A stretch of 64,000 nt of DNA from Rariloculus sp963665575 (GCA_963665575.2 CAXXDW010000003.1:992001-1056000), one strand, 5' to 3'. Positions 38,282-48,857 are shown, counted from the stretch's first letter. A program made the numbers and translations. Notes: generated by a model from the letters alone, not told the origin.

Positions 38282-41200
38282 ATGGGCCGCATCGACATTG
38301 CCCGGGGGGAGCGCCCGTCCCACCGTCCGGGCTTCCGTCTCCGCCGTCCCGCGGGGACTGCCACCTCACCCTCTGCCTCGTTCGCCCGGCGCCTGCCGCG
38401 CGCGGCGGCCGGGCTGCTTCTCGTCGTCGCCGGAATGTGCGCCGTACCCACGGTTGCCCGGGCGCAGACCATGGTCGCCGACGATTGGACACTCATACCC
38501 TCGGGGCTCGGCGCTGGCGACAGCTTCCGGCTCATCTTCGCAACCTCGACAACCCGCAACGCCACGTCGGACGACATCGCCGTCTACAACACCTTCGTGC
38601 AAACCCGCGCCGCGGCGGGACACAGCGCCATCCAGACCCACTCGAGCGGGTTCCGGGTGGTCGGGTGCACGGCGGACGTCGATGCCCGCGACAACACCTC
38701 CACCACCTATACCACAAGCGACAAGGGCGTCCCCGTCTACTGGCTCAACGGCAACAAGGCCGCGGACGACTACGAGGATTTCTACGACGGCTCCTGGGAC
38801 GACGAGACAAACCCGACGAACGAGTCGGGGAACGCCCGGAACCTGGACGGCATCAACGCCCCGTACACCGGATGCAACCACAACGGCACCGAAGCGTTCT
38901 TTGGTTCCCTCAGCACAGCGCTAGGGGCAACCAACGTTCGAGTGGGGGACCCGAACAGCACCGGCGCAGGACCGCTCAACGGCGACAGCTCCGTCCTGCG
39001 TACCGATTCCCGGCCGTTCTACGGGCTCTCGCCCGTGTTCGAGGTCGCCCAGGCGCAGACGCTCACGACCTTCGTCAGCAACGGTACGTCGTCGACTTCT
39101 GGCGCCAATTTTCTCTTGCAGCAGAGCTTCACGACGGGCACCCACACGGGTGGCTACGTACTTTCCGAAATCGACATTCCGCTGGGCTCTGGATCCGGCA
39201 CGAATTTTTCCGTCAAGGTCAGGGAGGACGACAGCGGTGATGCGGGCGAGCTGGTGGCCACCCTTGCGAACCCGCCTACCTTGACAGAAAACAGCGTCAA
39301 CACGTTCACGGCCCCGGCCGGCACGACGCTCAAAGCGGGCACGACCTACTGGATAAGCCTGGGCGAAGGAGTCACATTAAGGGAAACGTATCGGGATAAG
39401 GAAGGAGACGACGAGACCGGCGAGGCGGGCTGGAGCATCGGCAACGGCTCGCGAATAAGAAGCAACATGAACTCCGACTGGACAGCGTCAACAAAGTCTC
39501 TTGTCTTCTCGATCAAAGGCACCCTGGGCAGCGCGGCCACGGGCCAGCCGAACATCTCGGGCACGCCGCAGGTGGGCATGGAGCTGATGGCGGGGCAAGG
39601 CGACATGGACGACGCCGACAATCTGCCGGTCACGCCCTTCCCGGACGGCTACACGTTCCAGTGGGTGAGCGTGGACGACATGGACGCCGAGACGGACATC
39701 ATGGGCGCGACCGCGCTGACCTACGAGCCGGTCGCCGCGGACGTCGGCAACCGGCTCAAGGTGGAGGTCACGTTCACCGACGGCGTCGGCACCGAGGAGA
39801 CGCTTGCAAGCGACCTGGTCGGTCCGGTGGTGGCGGCGGCCGGCCCCTGCCCCGCGGACAACGACTGGTGCGCGACGATGACGGTGGGGATGTACGCGTT
39901 GTCTTCTGTCCTGAACCTCTTCGGATTCAACAGACAGGGAAGGCAGCTCTATGGATTGCTGGATAACACGACCATCCCCTACGACTCGTCCTTTGAGGTC
40001 GTGTCAATCTACATAGACCCTAATGATTTCGTAAGAGTGCATCTCGACGCCTATGTGCCGCTCGGCACGGTGTTCAATCTGGGCGGGACGGAGTTCACGG
40101 TCGACGCCGACAGTAGATCATCCACTCAGGGCTGGCATTTTTGGGACCGCCCCGCGGACTTCACCTGGCTCGACGGCCAGGAAGTCACGGTGAGCGCGAA
40201 CCTCCCCCCGCTGCTGGAGCGCGCCGCGCTGGACGGGACGTCGCTGACGCTGACGTATGCCGAGGATCTGGACACGAATTCGGTCCCGGCGGCGGACGCG
40301 TTCGAGGTCGATGTGGACGGCGCCGACGGCCCGACGGTCTCAAGCGTGGCGGTGTCCGGCAACACGGTGACGCTGACGCTGGCGACGGAGGTCACCGGTA
40401 CGGATGTCGACGTGACGCTGGACTACGAGGTGCCGTCGAGCAATCCGCTGCAGGACCTGTCGGGCCTCGATGCGCCCGCGCTGGACGGTTTTGAGGTGAA
40501 CATCAGCGCCGCCAGCGGCCAGCCGAACATCACGGGCACGCCGCAGGTGGGCATGGAGCTGACGGCGGGGCAAGGCGACATCGCGGACACCGACGGCCTG
40601 CCGGGCAACTTTCCGAACGACTACAGGTTCCAGTGGGTGCGCGTGGACGACATGGACACCGAGACGGACATCGGCAGTGATTCGCACACCTACACGCCGG
40701 TGGCCGCGGACGTCGGCAATTCCATCAGGGTGGAGGTCAGCTTCACCGACGGGTCAAACAACCCGGAGGGCCCGCTTGCGAGCGATGCGACGGCGACAGT
40801 GGTGCGGGCGCCGGAGGACTGCGCCACCGACCGGCCCCACAACGACTGGTGCACGACCCTGACCGCGGGGGTGCGCAGTGATTCGGATGGGCGAAGGTCC
40901 GGATACTTTGGGGGCTTAGGACGTCTTGACGATTCGGTCATCAACTACGGCCCGTCCTTCGAGGTCCTGCGGATTGAAATAGACGAATCGTTGATAGGTG
41001 ACGATACTGTCTCGGTCGATCTCGACGCGTTGGTGCCGAGCGGCTCGGTGTTCAACCTGGGCGGCACGGAGTTCACGGACAGCGGTGTGGGTTTCGATGC
41101 GGTAACCTTCGCAATTTACATCTGGGACCGCCCCTCGGGCTTCACCTGGCTCGACGGCCAGGAGGTCACGGTGAGCGCGAACCTCGCCCCGCTGCTGGAG

Positions 41201-44140
41201 CGCGCGGCGGTGGACGGGACGACGCTGACGCTGACCTATGCCGAGGACCTAGACACGAATTCGGTCCCGGCGGTGGACGCGTTCGAGGTCGATGTGGACG
41301 GTTCCGACGGGCCGGACGTCTCAAGCGTGACGGTGTCCGGCAACAAGGTGACGCTGACGCTGGCGACGGCGATCACCGTGTTGTCGGACACCGATGTCAA
41401 GTTGGACTACACGGCGCCGGCGAGCAACCCGCTGCAGGACCTGTCGGGCCTCGATGCGCCGTCGTTCACCGATCGGACGGTCGACACGGTGGACGAGACC
41501 GCGCCGGCGCTTGAGAGCGCGGAGGTGTTTACAAATGGCGGTGGTATTCTCCTCACCTTCGACGAGGACCTTGACGTCGGGCCGGACAAGCCGCTCCCTC
41601 CAACCAGCGACTTCACCGTCACGGTCGGCGGCGACGAGATAACGGTGGAGCTTGTGGACCGCAGCGCCGACGACGAAGTGTTTCTGCAACTGGGCTTCAC
41701 CGTCAAGCAGGGGCAGACGGTCACGGTGAGCTATACGAAATCGGCGTCCGGGGCCATCCGGGACGCCGCGGGCAACGAGACCGCGCCCTTCACCGACCAT
41801 CCGGTCAACAACAACTCCACCGTCCCGGGCGCGGAGCTGGACCCCGATTCGCTGGAGGTGAACGAGGGTGCGACCGAGTCCTACAGGGTCAGGCTGGGGC
41901 AGGGGTTGGCAACGCAGCCGACCGGGCCGGTGACGGTGACGTTGAGCGTCTCGGACGCCAGCGTGACGCTCTCGCCCCAGAGTCTCGTGTTCACACCAAG
42001 CACACCGAACGACTGGAGAATTTGGCAGCGGGTGACGGTGACGGCGGTCGATGACTCGAACGCGGTGGACGAGGAGGTGACGGTGACGCACACGGCCTCG
42101 GGCGGCGGGTACGACGGCGCGACGCTGCCGGACCTGACGGTCACGGTGGTGGACAACGACGGCGCCGTCGAGGCGGACCGGGCGGCGCTGACGTTCGCCG
42201 AGAGCGGGTCCGGCACCTACGCGCTCAGGCTCACGCGGCGCCCGACCTCGGACGTGACGGTGAAGGTGACGGGGTTTGTGGTGGACGAGGTGAATGTGGC
42301 CCCGCCGACGCTGACGTTCACGCCGGACGACTGGGACGCTTGGCAGGCCGTGGCGGTGATCAGTTTCCATGACGCGGACAAGAACGACGAGGTGGTGACG
42401 CTGCGCCACACCGCGACGGGCGGCGGCTACTCGGTGGAAGCCGATGATGGCGCGCGCGCCGCCCCGGTGAGGGTGACGGTGGAGGACGACGAGGCGACGG
42501 CGCCGGGGGCGCCGGGCCTCACTGCGCGGGGCGCCAACGAATCGGCGGTCCTGCGGTGGGACCCGCCGGGCGACAACGGCGGCGCGCCGGTGACGGGCTA
42601 CCGGTACAGGCGCGTCGGCGGCACGGCCGTGGCGGTGCCGGGCGGCGCTGATGCGCGCACTGTGACCGTGCCGGGCCTGGACAACGGCACCGAGTACGCC
42701 TTCGAGCTGCAGGCGCTGAACCGCATCGGCGAGGGGACGTGGTCGACCGCGCGAACCGCGATCCCGATTCCGCAGACGCTGACGGTGGAGGCGGTGAGCG
42801 ATGAAGTGACCGAGGGCGAGCCGGTGCGCTACCGCATCGTGATGTCGGAGTGCGCGGACTGGGTGAGTGTCAATCTGGTCTATGCCCACGAGGGCGAGTT
42901 CATGCGTTTTGCGCCGTCGAGCTCGGGCCAGGGCATCCGCTGCGTAGGGGGCGAGAAGGCGTGGGAGATCGAGCGGGGCACGGTGGACGACGACGACATC
43001 GAGGCGCACGGCAGCTTCACGGTCACGCTGCGGCCCGGCGACGGCTACGGGCTCGGCACGCCGTCCTCGGCGACGATTCGGATTCTGGACAACGACGGCG
43101 GTACGGCCCCGGGGGCGCCGCCGCGCCCGGCGGTGTCGGTCGTTTCGCCGAGGATACTGGAGGCGACGTGGCGGGCGGCGCCGGACAACGGCGCGGCATT
43201 GACGGGCTACGAGATGGAGTACCGGGAGGGGACGACGGGGCCGTGGACGCGCTGGCCGGAGGCGATCGCGCCGGACACGCGCTCGGTGCGTATCGGGGCG
43301 CTTAGCCCCGATACGGCGCACCAGGTGCGGGTGCGGGCGAATAACGTGCGCGGAGACGGCCCGTGGTCGACGCCGGGCGAGGCGCGAACGGCGCCGGACC
43401 CGGGGGTGCGGGTGTCGATCGCGAGGCCGGACAACAGTTCCAGGATCGGGACCGAGGGGGACACGCTGGCGTTCACGGTGCACGCGAGGCCGGCGCCGAC
43501 CTCGGCGCTGCGGGTGGACGTTCGGGTGACCGAGACGCTGGAGACGATCCTGGGGCGCACGCCGACGTCGGTGACGGTACCGGCGGGGCAGGACTCGGTG
43601 AGTTTCGAGGTCAGGACCGAGGACGACGACGAGGACGAGAGCCACTACAGCAGGGTGACGGCGGAGCTGCGCCCGAGCGTGCGCTACGTGCTGGAGGGAA
43701 CGCGCGCGGTGACGTACACGGTGATCGACAACGACGCGGACACCGAGCGGGGCCGCCCGTTGCGCCCGCGGGTGGAGGCGATCGAGGATCCGAACACGAG
43801 GCCGCACGTCCGGGAGGTGGCGGAAGACCCGGTCGTGACGCTGCGCCTGACCTGGGGGGGCCCCCGGCGGACATTCCGCTGGCGCAGGTGCGCGGCTGGC
43901 TGGTGGAGTGGGCGCACGTGGCGAGTTGCTCGGAGCCGGTTCCGACGGATGAGTCGTGGCCCGGCGGCGGGAACATCGAGGTGGAAAGCCGGGAGTTCCT
44001 GCACCGGCCCCGCAACGCGGCGCACCTGCGGGTGGCGGCGATCCTGGTGGGCGACGGGATCGGGCAGTGGTCGGAGACGGTGTGCGGGGATGTCGGGGAC
44101 TTCGTGCCGGAACCCGACGAGGGGCCGGGGCCGTCGGTGA
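38282..44140 (+). CDS. Giant multidomain adhesin, 5' part up to a frameshift
   Basis: I start at the ATG at 38282: MGRIDIARGE then AAAGLLLVVAGMCAVPTVAR AQ is a signal peptide, and the decayed paralogue has an equivalent Met. Upstream starts in the same frame (37856, 38060) are possible. Mature order: an N-terminal domain with paired Cys (about 62-260), a choice-of-anchor-like beta domain (about 260-415), an Ig-like module (GMELMAGQGDMDDADN), SwmB-type repeats (LLERAALDGTSLTLTYAEDL and copies), a second Ig-like module, two Calx-beta-like domains (41.8-42.5 kb), and fibronectin-type III domains at 42.5-42.8 and 43.1-43.4 kb. After the G7 tract at 43854-43860 this frame drifts into Arg/Trp-rich nonsense. 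One extra G would join it to the 3' part, giving about 2824 residues. Confidence 0.88.
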   Translation: MGRIDIARGERPSHRPGFRLRRPAGTATSPSASFARRLPRAAAGLLLVVAGMCAVPTVARAQTMVADDWTLIPSGLGAGDSFRLIFATSTTRNATSDDIAVYNTFVQTRAAAGHSAIQTHSSGFRVVGCTADVDARDNTSTTYTTSDKGVPVYWLNGNKAADDYEDFYDGSWDDETNPTNESGNARNLDGINAPYTGCNHNGTEAFFGSLSTALGATNVRVGDPNSTGAGPLNGDSSVLRTDSRPFYGLSPVFEVAQAQTLTTFVSNGTSSTSGANFLLQQSFTTGTHTGGYVLSEIDIPLGSGSGTNFSVKVREDDSGDAGELVATLANPPTLTENSVNTFTAPAGTTLKAGTTYWISLGEGVTLRETYRDKEGDDETGEAGWSIGNGSRIRSNMNSDWTASTKSLVFSIKGTLGSAATGQPNISGTPQVGMELMAGQGDMDDADNLPVTPFPDGYTFQWVSVDDMDAETDIMGATALTYEPVAADVGNRLKVEVTFTDGVGTEETLASDLVGPVVAAAGPCPADNDWCATMTVGMYALSSVLNLFGFNRQGRQLYGLLDNTTIPYDSSFEVVSIYIDPNDFVRVHLDAYVPLGTVFNLGGTEFTVDADSRSSTQGWHFWDRPADFTWLDGQEVTVSANLPPLLERAALDGTSLTLTYAEDLDTNSVPAADAFEVDVDGADGPTVSSVAVSGNTVTLTLATEVTGTDVDVTLDYEVPSSNPLQDLSGLDAPALDGFEVNISAASGQPNITGTPQVGMELTAGQGDIADTDGLPGNFPNDYRFQWVRVDDMDTETDIGSDSHTYTPVAADVGNSIRVEVSFTDGSNNPEGPLASDATATVVRAPEDCATDRPHNDWCTTLTAGVRSDSDGRRSGYFGGLGRLDDSVINYGPSFEVLRIEIDESLIGDDTVSVDLDALVPSGSVFNLGGTEFTDSGVGFDAVTFAIYIWDRPSGFTWLDGQEVTVSANLAPLLERAAVDGTTLTLTYAEDLDTNSVPAVDAFEVDVDGSDGPDVSSVTVSGNKVTLTLATAITVLSDTDVKLDYTAPASNPLQDLSGLDAPSFTDRTVDTVDETAPALESAEVFTNGGGILLTFDEDLDVGPDKPLPPTSDFTVTVGGDEITVELVDRSADDEVFLQLGFTVKQGQTVTVSYTKSASGAIRDAAGNETAPFTDHPVNNNSTVPGAELDPDSLEVNEGATESYRVRLGQGLATQPTGPVTVTLSVSDASVTLSPQSLVFTPSTPNDWRIWQRVTVTAVDDSNAVDEEVTVTHTASGGGYDGATLPDLTVTVVDNDGAVEADRAALTFAESGSGTYALRLTRRPTSDVTVKVTGFVVDEVNVAPPTLTFTPDDWDAWQAVAVISFHDADKNDEVVTLRHTATGGGYSVEADDGARAAPVRVTVEDDEATAPGAPGLTARGANESAVLRWDPPGDNGGAPVTGYRYRRVGGTAVAVPGGADARTVTVPGLDNGTEYAFELQALNRIGEGTWSTARTAIPIPQTLTVEAVSDEVTEGEPVRYRIVMSECADWVSVNLVYAHEGEFMRFAPSSSGQGIRCVGGEKAWEIERGTVDDDDIEAHGSFTVTLRPGDGYGLGTPSSATIRILDNDGGTAPGAPPRPAVSVVSPRILEATWRAAPDNGAALTGYEMEYREGTTGPWTRWPEAIAPDTRSVRIGALSPDTAHQVRVRANNVRGDGPWSTPGEARTAPDPGVRVSIARPDNSSRIGTEGDTLAFTVHARPAPTSALRVDVRVTETLETILGRTPTSVTVPAGQDSVSFEVRTEDDDEDESHYSRVTAELRPSVRYVLEGTRAVTYTVIDNDADTERGRPLRPRVEAIEDPNTRPHVREVAEDPVVTLRLTWGGPRRTFRWRRCAAGWWSGRTWRVARSRFRRMSRGPAAGTSRWKAGSSCTGPATRRTCGWRRSWWATGSGSGRRRCAGMSGTSCRNPTRGRGRR
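43854..43860 (+). repeat. G7 tract at the adhesin frameshift
   Basis: Seven G are followed by five C. With eight G the 5' and 3' frames join exactly and the coding length 38282-46755 becomes a multiple of three. It is a possible slipped-strand site or a sequencing error. Confidence 0.75.
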
Positions 44141-46755
44141 CGTCGGTGGCGGTGGCGCCGGACCCGGACCGCAACGGGCGCTGGACGCCGGGCGAGGCGA
44201 TCACCATCACGGTCGAGTTCAGCGACCCGGTCACGGTGCGCGCCACCGAGGGGCGGCCCTCGATCAGGGTGTACACCGACGCCGGCGCGCGCGATGCGGC
44301 CTATTCCAGGGGCTCGGGCACGAGGTCGCTGACATTCGTCTACACGATGCGGGACAACGACGAGACGGTGTTGTCGGTGGTGGTGGCGCCGAACTCGCTG
44401 GCACTCAACGGCGGGGAGATCGTGGGCTCGAGAGGGCGCGCGGCGGTGCTCGAGCATGAGCAGGCGGAGCGCTCGGGGACGCCGCCGTCGAGCGGGAGAT
44501 CGGTCCAGCGGCCGGACACGGACACGTCCGAGGGCAAGGACTCGGACCCGCCGGAGAAGGTCGAACCGCCGTCGGTATCGGTCGCCGACGCCGAGGTCCG
44601 GGAGGGTCCGGGCGCGGCCCTTCAGTTCGCGGTGCGGCTCAGCCGCGCGGCCTCGGACCCGGTCACGGTCGGGTACCGGAGCACGGACAAGAGCGCGACG
44701 GCCGGGCAGGACTACAGGGCGGTCTCCGGCACGCTGAGGTTCGCGCCCGGGGAGACGACGAAACGGGTCCGGGTCGAAGTGCTCGACGACGCCCACGACG
44801 AGGGCGAGGAGATGATGCTGCTGGTGTTGATCAGCGCCGAGGGCGCGGGCGCGACACTCGCCGACAGCGTGGCGGAGGGGACCATCGAGAACACCGATCC
44901 CATGCCGCGGGCGTGGCTCGGGCGGTTCGGGCGCACGGCCTCGGATCACGCGATCGGCGCCATCGAGTCGCGGTTCGCCGAAGACGCGGCGACGCAGCCG
45001 CAGTCTCACCTGACCGTCGGCGGGCGGCGCCTGGACGAGGAGTGGCGGCGCGTGAGGACGGCGCTGGACTGGGAGCGGGTGCGCGCCGGGTTCGATGCCG
45101 GCACCGACGCCCCTGCCTCGCCCGGCGGCCACCCGCCCGACCCGCGGCTCAAGGAGCTGTCGCCCTGGGAGCGCATGGACCGGCTCAAGGCGCAAATCAG
45201 CCTTGCAGGCGGCAGATCTGCGGTCGGCAGACCTGCGGTCGGCAGTCCTGCGGACGGCAGTCCTGGGGGCGGCGGCCCTGCGGACGGCGGCCTTGCAGGC
45301 GAAGATACTGCTCTGCGCAGCAGTGCCCTGCGCAGCAGTCCTGCGGACGGCAGCCCTGCGGACGGCGGCCTTGCAGGTGAAGATACTGCCCTGCGCAGCA
45401 GTGCGCTGCGCAGCAGCGGGGAGGCGGCGAAGGGCAAGCTGCGCGGGTTGCTCACGGAGTTGTTGGGCCTGTCGGACATCGAGCGGCTTTCGGAGCTCTC
45501 GGATATCGAGGCCGACCCGTTGAACACGTCGTTTTTCTACTCCGGCGCGCTGGACGGCAACGGCCGCCCGCGGGGTCCGGACTGGCTCGGGCAGTGGTCG
45601 GCGTGGGGCCAAAGCGCGGCCACGCGGTTCGCCGGCGCCGAGGGCGAACTGTCGGTCAACGGCGAGGTGACCACCGCCACGGTCGGCTTCGACACCCGCC
45701 GCGAGCGGCTCATGGCCGGGGTGGCGCTGGCCTACAGCGAGGGACAGGGCGCGTTCGCGCTGCCCGGCGCCACCGGCGGCGCCATTGCGAGCACGCTGAC
45801 GAGCCTGCACCCGTTCGCGCAGTACCGGATCAACGAGCGCGCCAGCGTCTGGGGCGTCATCGGCCACGGAGCGGGCGAGCTCACGCTGACGCCTCAGGGG
45901 GCGCCGGCCGGCATTGAGGCGGATCTGTCCACCTCCATGGCGGCGTTCGGCGGCCGGGGCGTGTTGAGCGTGCGCAGCGCGGGCGAGGCCCAGTTCGAGA
46001 TCGCGCTGCGTTCCGACGCGCGCTTCACGAACACCGTCTCCGACGCCGTGGAGCACCTCGGCGGCGCCACAGGCGCCACCTCCCGGGTGCGGCTCGTTGT
46101 GGAGGGGCGCGGTTCGCTGCCGCTGCTCGGCGGGGTGCTCTCGCCGACGCTGGAGGCGGGGTTGCGCCACGACGACGGCGACGCGGAGAGCGGCGCGGGG
46201 CTTGAGATCGGCGGCGGTCTGGCTTACGCCTCCGGGCGTTTCTCGGTGGCGATCAACGCCCGCGGGCTGCTCGCGCACCGGGACGAGGCGTACGAGGAGT
46301 GGGGCGTGAGCGGATCGGTGCGCTTCACGCCGCGCAAGGACGGGCGCGGGCTGAGTGTGGACCTGGGGTCCACCTGGGGTGTGGCGCAGAGCGGCGTGCA
46401 GTCGTTGTGGAACACCGGACAGGCGCCGGACCCGGTCCGGGCGGGCGCGTTCGAGGCCGGGCAGCGGTTCCAGGCGCAGCTCGCCTACGGGTTCGACGGG
46501 CGCAAGGGCCGGGCGCGGTGGCAGCCGTACCTGAAGGCCGACGCCGGCGAGAACGGCACGCCTGCGTTCGGGGTCGGGTTGAAGATGACCTCGGGCGAAC
46601 ATATCGAGGCGGGTCTGGAGATCGGCACGCACGCCCCCGAGTCCGAGCGCGCGGGCACCGGCGGACTGGAACGCGGCCTGTACGGGCCAGGCATTGGTGC
46701 CGGCGCCGACGTCTCGGGCGCGGCGATCAGGCTGCAGGGCTCGCTGCGCTGGTAG
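43855..46755 (+). CDS. Giant adhesin, 3' part with Calx-beta domain and outer-membrane barrel
   Basis: It continues the adhesin in the next frame from GGPPADIPLAQVRGWLVEWA. It holds a bacterial Ig-like domain (44.13-44.45 kb), a Calx-beta domain (VSVADAEVREGPGAALQFAV ... GTIENTD), the linker start PRAWLGRFGRTASDHAIGAI, a low-complexity linker (45.2-45.42 kb), and an autotransporter-type beta barrel (about 45.57-46.75 kb) ending GAAIRLQGSLRW with the aromatic last residue expected for barrel insertion. The protein should be displayed at the cell surface. There is no start of its own, so expression depends on the upstream frame. Confidence 0.88.
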   Translation, partial: GGPPADIPLAQVRGWLVEWAHVASCSEPVPTDESWPGGGNIEVESREFLHRPRNAAHLRVAAILVGDGIGQWSETVCGDVGDFVPEPDEGPGPSVTSVAVAPDPDRNGRWTPGEAITITVEFSDPVTVRATEGRPSIRVYTDAGARDAAYSRGSGTRSLTFVYTMRDNDETVLSVVVAPNSLALNGGEIVGSRGRAAVLEHEQAERSGTPPSSGRSVQRPDTDTSEGKDSDPPEKVEPPSVSVADAEVREGPGAALQFAVRLSRAASDPVTVGYRSTDKSATAGQDYRAVSGTLRFAPGETTKRVRVEVLDDAHDEGEEMMLLVLISAEGAGATLADSVAEGTIENTDPMPRAWLGRFGRTASDHAIGAIESRFAEDAATQPQSHLTVGGRRLDEEWRRVRTALDWERVRAGFDAGTDAPASPGGHPPDPRLKELSPWERMDRLKAQISLAGGRSAVGRPAVGSPADGSPGGGGPADGGLAGEDTALRSSALRSSPADGSPADGGLAGEDTALRSSALRSSGEAAKGKLRGLLTELLGLSDIERLSELSDIEADPLNTSFFYSGALDGNGRPRGPDWLGQWSAWGQSAATRFAGAEGELSVNGEVTTATVGFDTRRERLMAGVALAYSEGQGAFALPGATGGAIASTLTSLHPFAQYRINERASVWGVIGHGAGELTLTPQGAPAGIEADLSTSMAAFGGRGVLSVRSAGEAQFEIALRSDARFTNTVSDAVEHLGGATGATSRVRLVVEGRGSLPLLGGVLSPTLEAGLRHDDGDAESGAGLEIGGGLAYASGRFSVAINARGLLAHRDEAYEEWGVSGSVRFTPRKDGRGLSVDLGSTWGVAQSGVQSLWNTGQAPDPVRAGAFEAGQRFQAQLAYGFDGRKGRARWQPYLKADAGENGTPAFGVGLKMTSGEHIEAGLEIGTHAPESERAGTGGLERGLYGPGIGAGADVSGAAIRLQGSLRW
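45205..45420 (+). repeat. Tandem repeats in the adhesin linker
   Basis: Units based on GGCAGTCCTGCGGAC and a longer segment (CCTTGCAGGCGAAGATACTG then CTGCGCAGCAGTGC) occur twice in tandem. They encode Gly/Ser/Ala-rich SPADGSPADGGLAGEDTALR repeats between the passenger and the barrel. The units keep the frame. Confidence 0.7.
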
Positions 46756-46759
46756 GCGC

Positions 46760-47693
46760 GGTGGCGTCGCGGATGCTTGCCGAAGGACGCGTTCGGGGTC
46801 GCGCCCCTCGACAAGCTGCGGCACGAGCGGGTGGACATCGGCGCGATCGGCCGGTGGCTCGATACGAAGCCGCAGATGGCGTGCGTGAGGGCGCTGCGCG
46901 GACCGACCGCGCGGCGTGTCGCCGGCGTGCGCGTTTGCACACACCGCCGCCGGGAAGGGAACCCCCGCAGGCATGGCGAGAGACGGCGGCGCGAGGGCAT
47001 GGGCGTTTTTGCGGCGAAACCCGGCCTACCGGGAGGCATGGCGGGCGGCGTTCGAGCCCCCGGTGGCGGAGGCGGCGCCCTTTCCGGTGCGCATTCAGTC
47101 GATGGCCGACCGTGGGGCGCTCGCGTGGGGCCTGCTGGCGTGGGAGAACCCCCGCAGGACAGACGGTCCGGCATCGCCGTTCTGGGCCGAGGCGCCGATG
47201 CTGGACGGCGAGTGGGTGGGCGACGGGAGCGCCGTCGTTGCTGGAATTCATGGCGGGGTCGGGCGCCCGGCTCGAGGGGCTGAGGCTCCTCGACGGCGCG
47301 CTCATTCTCAAGTTCGAGAACGGATCGCAGGCCGTGCAGGTCCGCATCGGACCGGGATCCGAACCGGGAATACACAAGGCGCTGGCGGTTGCCGTGCGGC
47401 TGGGGCAGGCGCAGGGGATCGGGCGGCTGAGGGTACTGGCGAACGTGGCGGGCAAGCCGGGTCCGCATCCAGGGCGCGGCCGAAGCGGAACCGACCGCGA
47501 GCTTCTGACGGTTCTGGACGGGCGTCTCGCCGGCAAGTCCTGGCGCGAAACGGCGGTGGATCTCTACGGCGCGAAGCGCGTGGCGGCGGAATGGCACCCG
47601 AACAGCTGGATGCGCTCGCGCGTGCGCCGGCTGGGCCGGCGGGCACACGGGTTGATGCGGGGCGGTTACCGGGATCTGGTCGCCGGGCGGTAA
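46760..47693 (+). pseudogene. Frameshifted DUF6499/DUF2285-type regulator
   Basis: An early frame reads DKLRHERVDIGAIGRWLDTK. A second carries the DUF6499-like segment ARAWAFLRRNPAYREAWRAA and GLLAWENPRR. A third, from about 47225, holds a DUF2285-like C-terminus (LRLLDGALILKFENGSQAVQ, then KSWRETAVDLYGAKRVAAEW). Proteins of this type are usually found on conjugative elements. At least two shifts separate the pieces. Confidence 0.7.
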
Positions 47694-48350
47694 CGCCGGT
47701 CGGGGATCCGGGATTGCGCGCGCCAGGGGGCTCGTTTTCGGCAATCGCAGCATCCGACCCTGGCGGAGCGCTGCGAATTCATGTTGGATTGCCCTGCGTG
47801 CGTCCCGGGATCGTCCGGGGTGCCGGAGGACAGGGAAAACGTGTTGTTGGGCACATTCTTCCTCTGACTGCACCCACCGATCCATTTGATCGGAGTGTCT
47901 TCGGGGTGAAACGTCTGACGTGGTGGACTGATCCGGCACGGTCAAGTCGGTGTGGTCGCAGCGTTATTCATCGGTTGGGCGCGGGTGCGGGCCCCGGGCT
48001 GCGACGATTTCCCAACGCGCGTCGCAGGATCGGGAGCCGCCCGGGATTCGTGGCTGCATCTCGGCCCGGGTTGCAATTGGGGGTGACCCGCCGCCATTTC
48101 GTGTAGTGGCAAGCAGATGAGACGGGTACTTTCTTATATCCAAGCCTTTTCAGTATTAAATGTTCTAACGACGTACAGGAACCAGGCTGCGATGTCCGAA
48201 CGATATCGTTTATGAATCCCACTATGGGCCGAACCTAGTCCACGTCTTAGCGACCGACAACGGACTGCCTGCCGCAAGGAGCGCGGTGTTGACAGAGTGT
48301 TGATTCCCATAAAATCCAAAGGTGGTCGCGGCGGCCGTATTGCGGGGACT
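47694..48350. other. No gene seen
   Basis: Only noise frames are present. A locally AT-rich stretch occurs at 48115-48230. Confidence 0.4.
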
Positions 48351-48359
48351 GTACGGATG

Positions 48360-48780
48360 AACCGGGCGGCCCGAACGCATGTCGCCGTGGATCCGTGGAT
48401 CCGTGGATCCCGAGAACGAAGGTTGCAGCGGATCCCGTGCGGCTCGGCAAGACCTGACGCTGGCGGACCGGCGCTGCGCTGCGAGGCCGGCGGGGCCGAA
48501 CACGACCGCGACGTCACCGCGGCGCGGCATCTTGTGAAGGAAGGCCGGCGCCTGCTCAGCGAACATCCGCCGGGGGTAGCCCGGTGACCTCGAGTGGAGG
48601 GTAAGACCCCGGACCGCACCCGACTCGATCCGGGTCCGCTCAGGTACCGGCCGAAACGCAAACGAACTCCGCGCGGTCAAGGCGGTACGGAACCGCTGCA
48701 CGGTGCGAACCGCTTCGGCCGCGTCAGGGACCGACTCCAACCCAGAGGCCAGCGGCCGCCGGATCGATGGGCTCGGTCCA
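48360..48780 (+). pseudogene. TnpB C-terminal remnant with its 3' non-coding tail
   Basis: RTHVAVDPW and then CEAGGAEHDRDVTAARHLVK match the end of the TnpB copy at 62.4-63.7 kb. From 48594 the DNA tail (GTGGAGGGTAAGACCCCG... CGGTACGGAACCGC... GGGACCGACTCCAACC) is better conserved than the coding part. This tail would hold the omega-RNA scaffold and right end of the element. Confidence 0.8.
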
Positions 48781-48857
48781 GACCCTGACAGCCGAAACCG
48801 GCTGCTTTCGCCAGATTGGTCCATGTACAAGCCTGCCGGGGCCGTCACCATGGGGCG

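Noticed and set aside
41321..46974. Very long minus-strand frames rich in Arg, Pro and His opposite the adhesin
   Set aside because: They are antisense shadows caused by high GC at third positions; no domains, start signals or low-bias composition.
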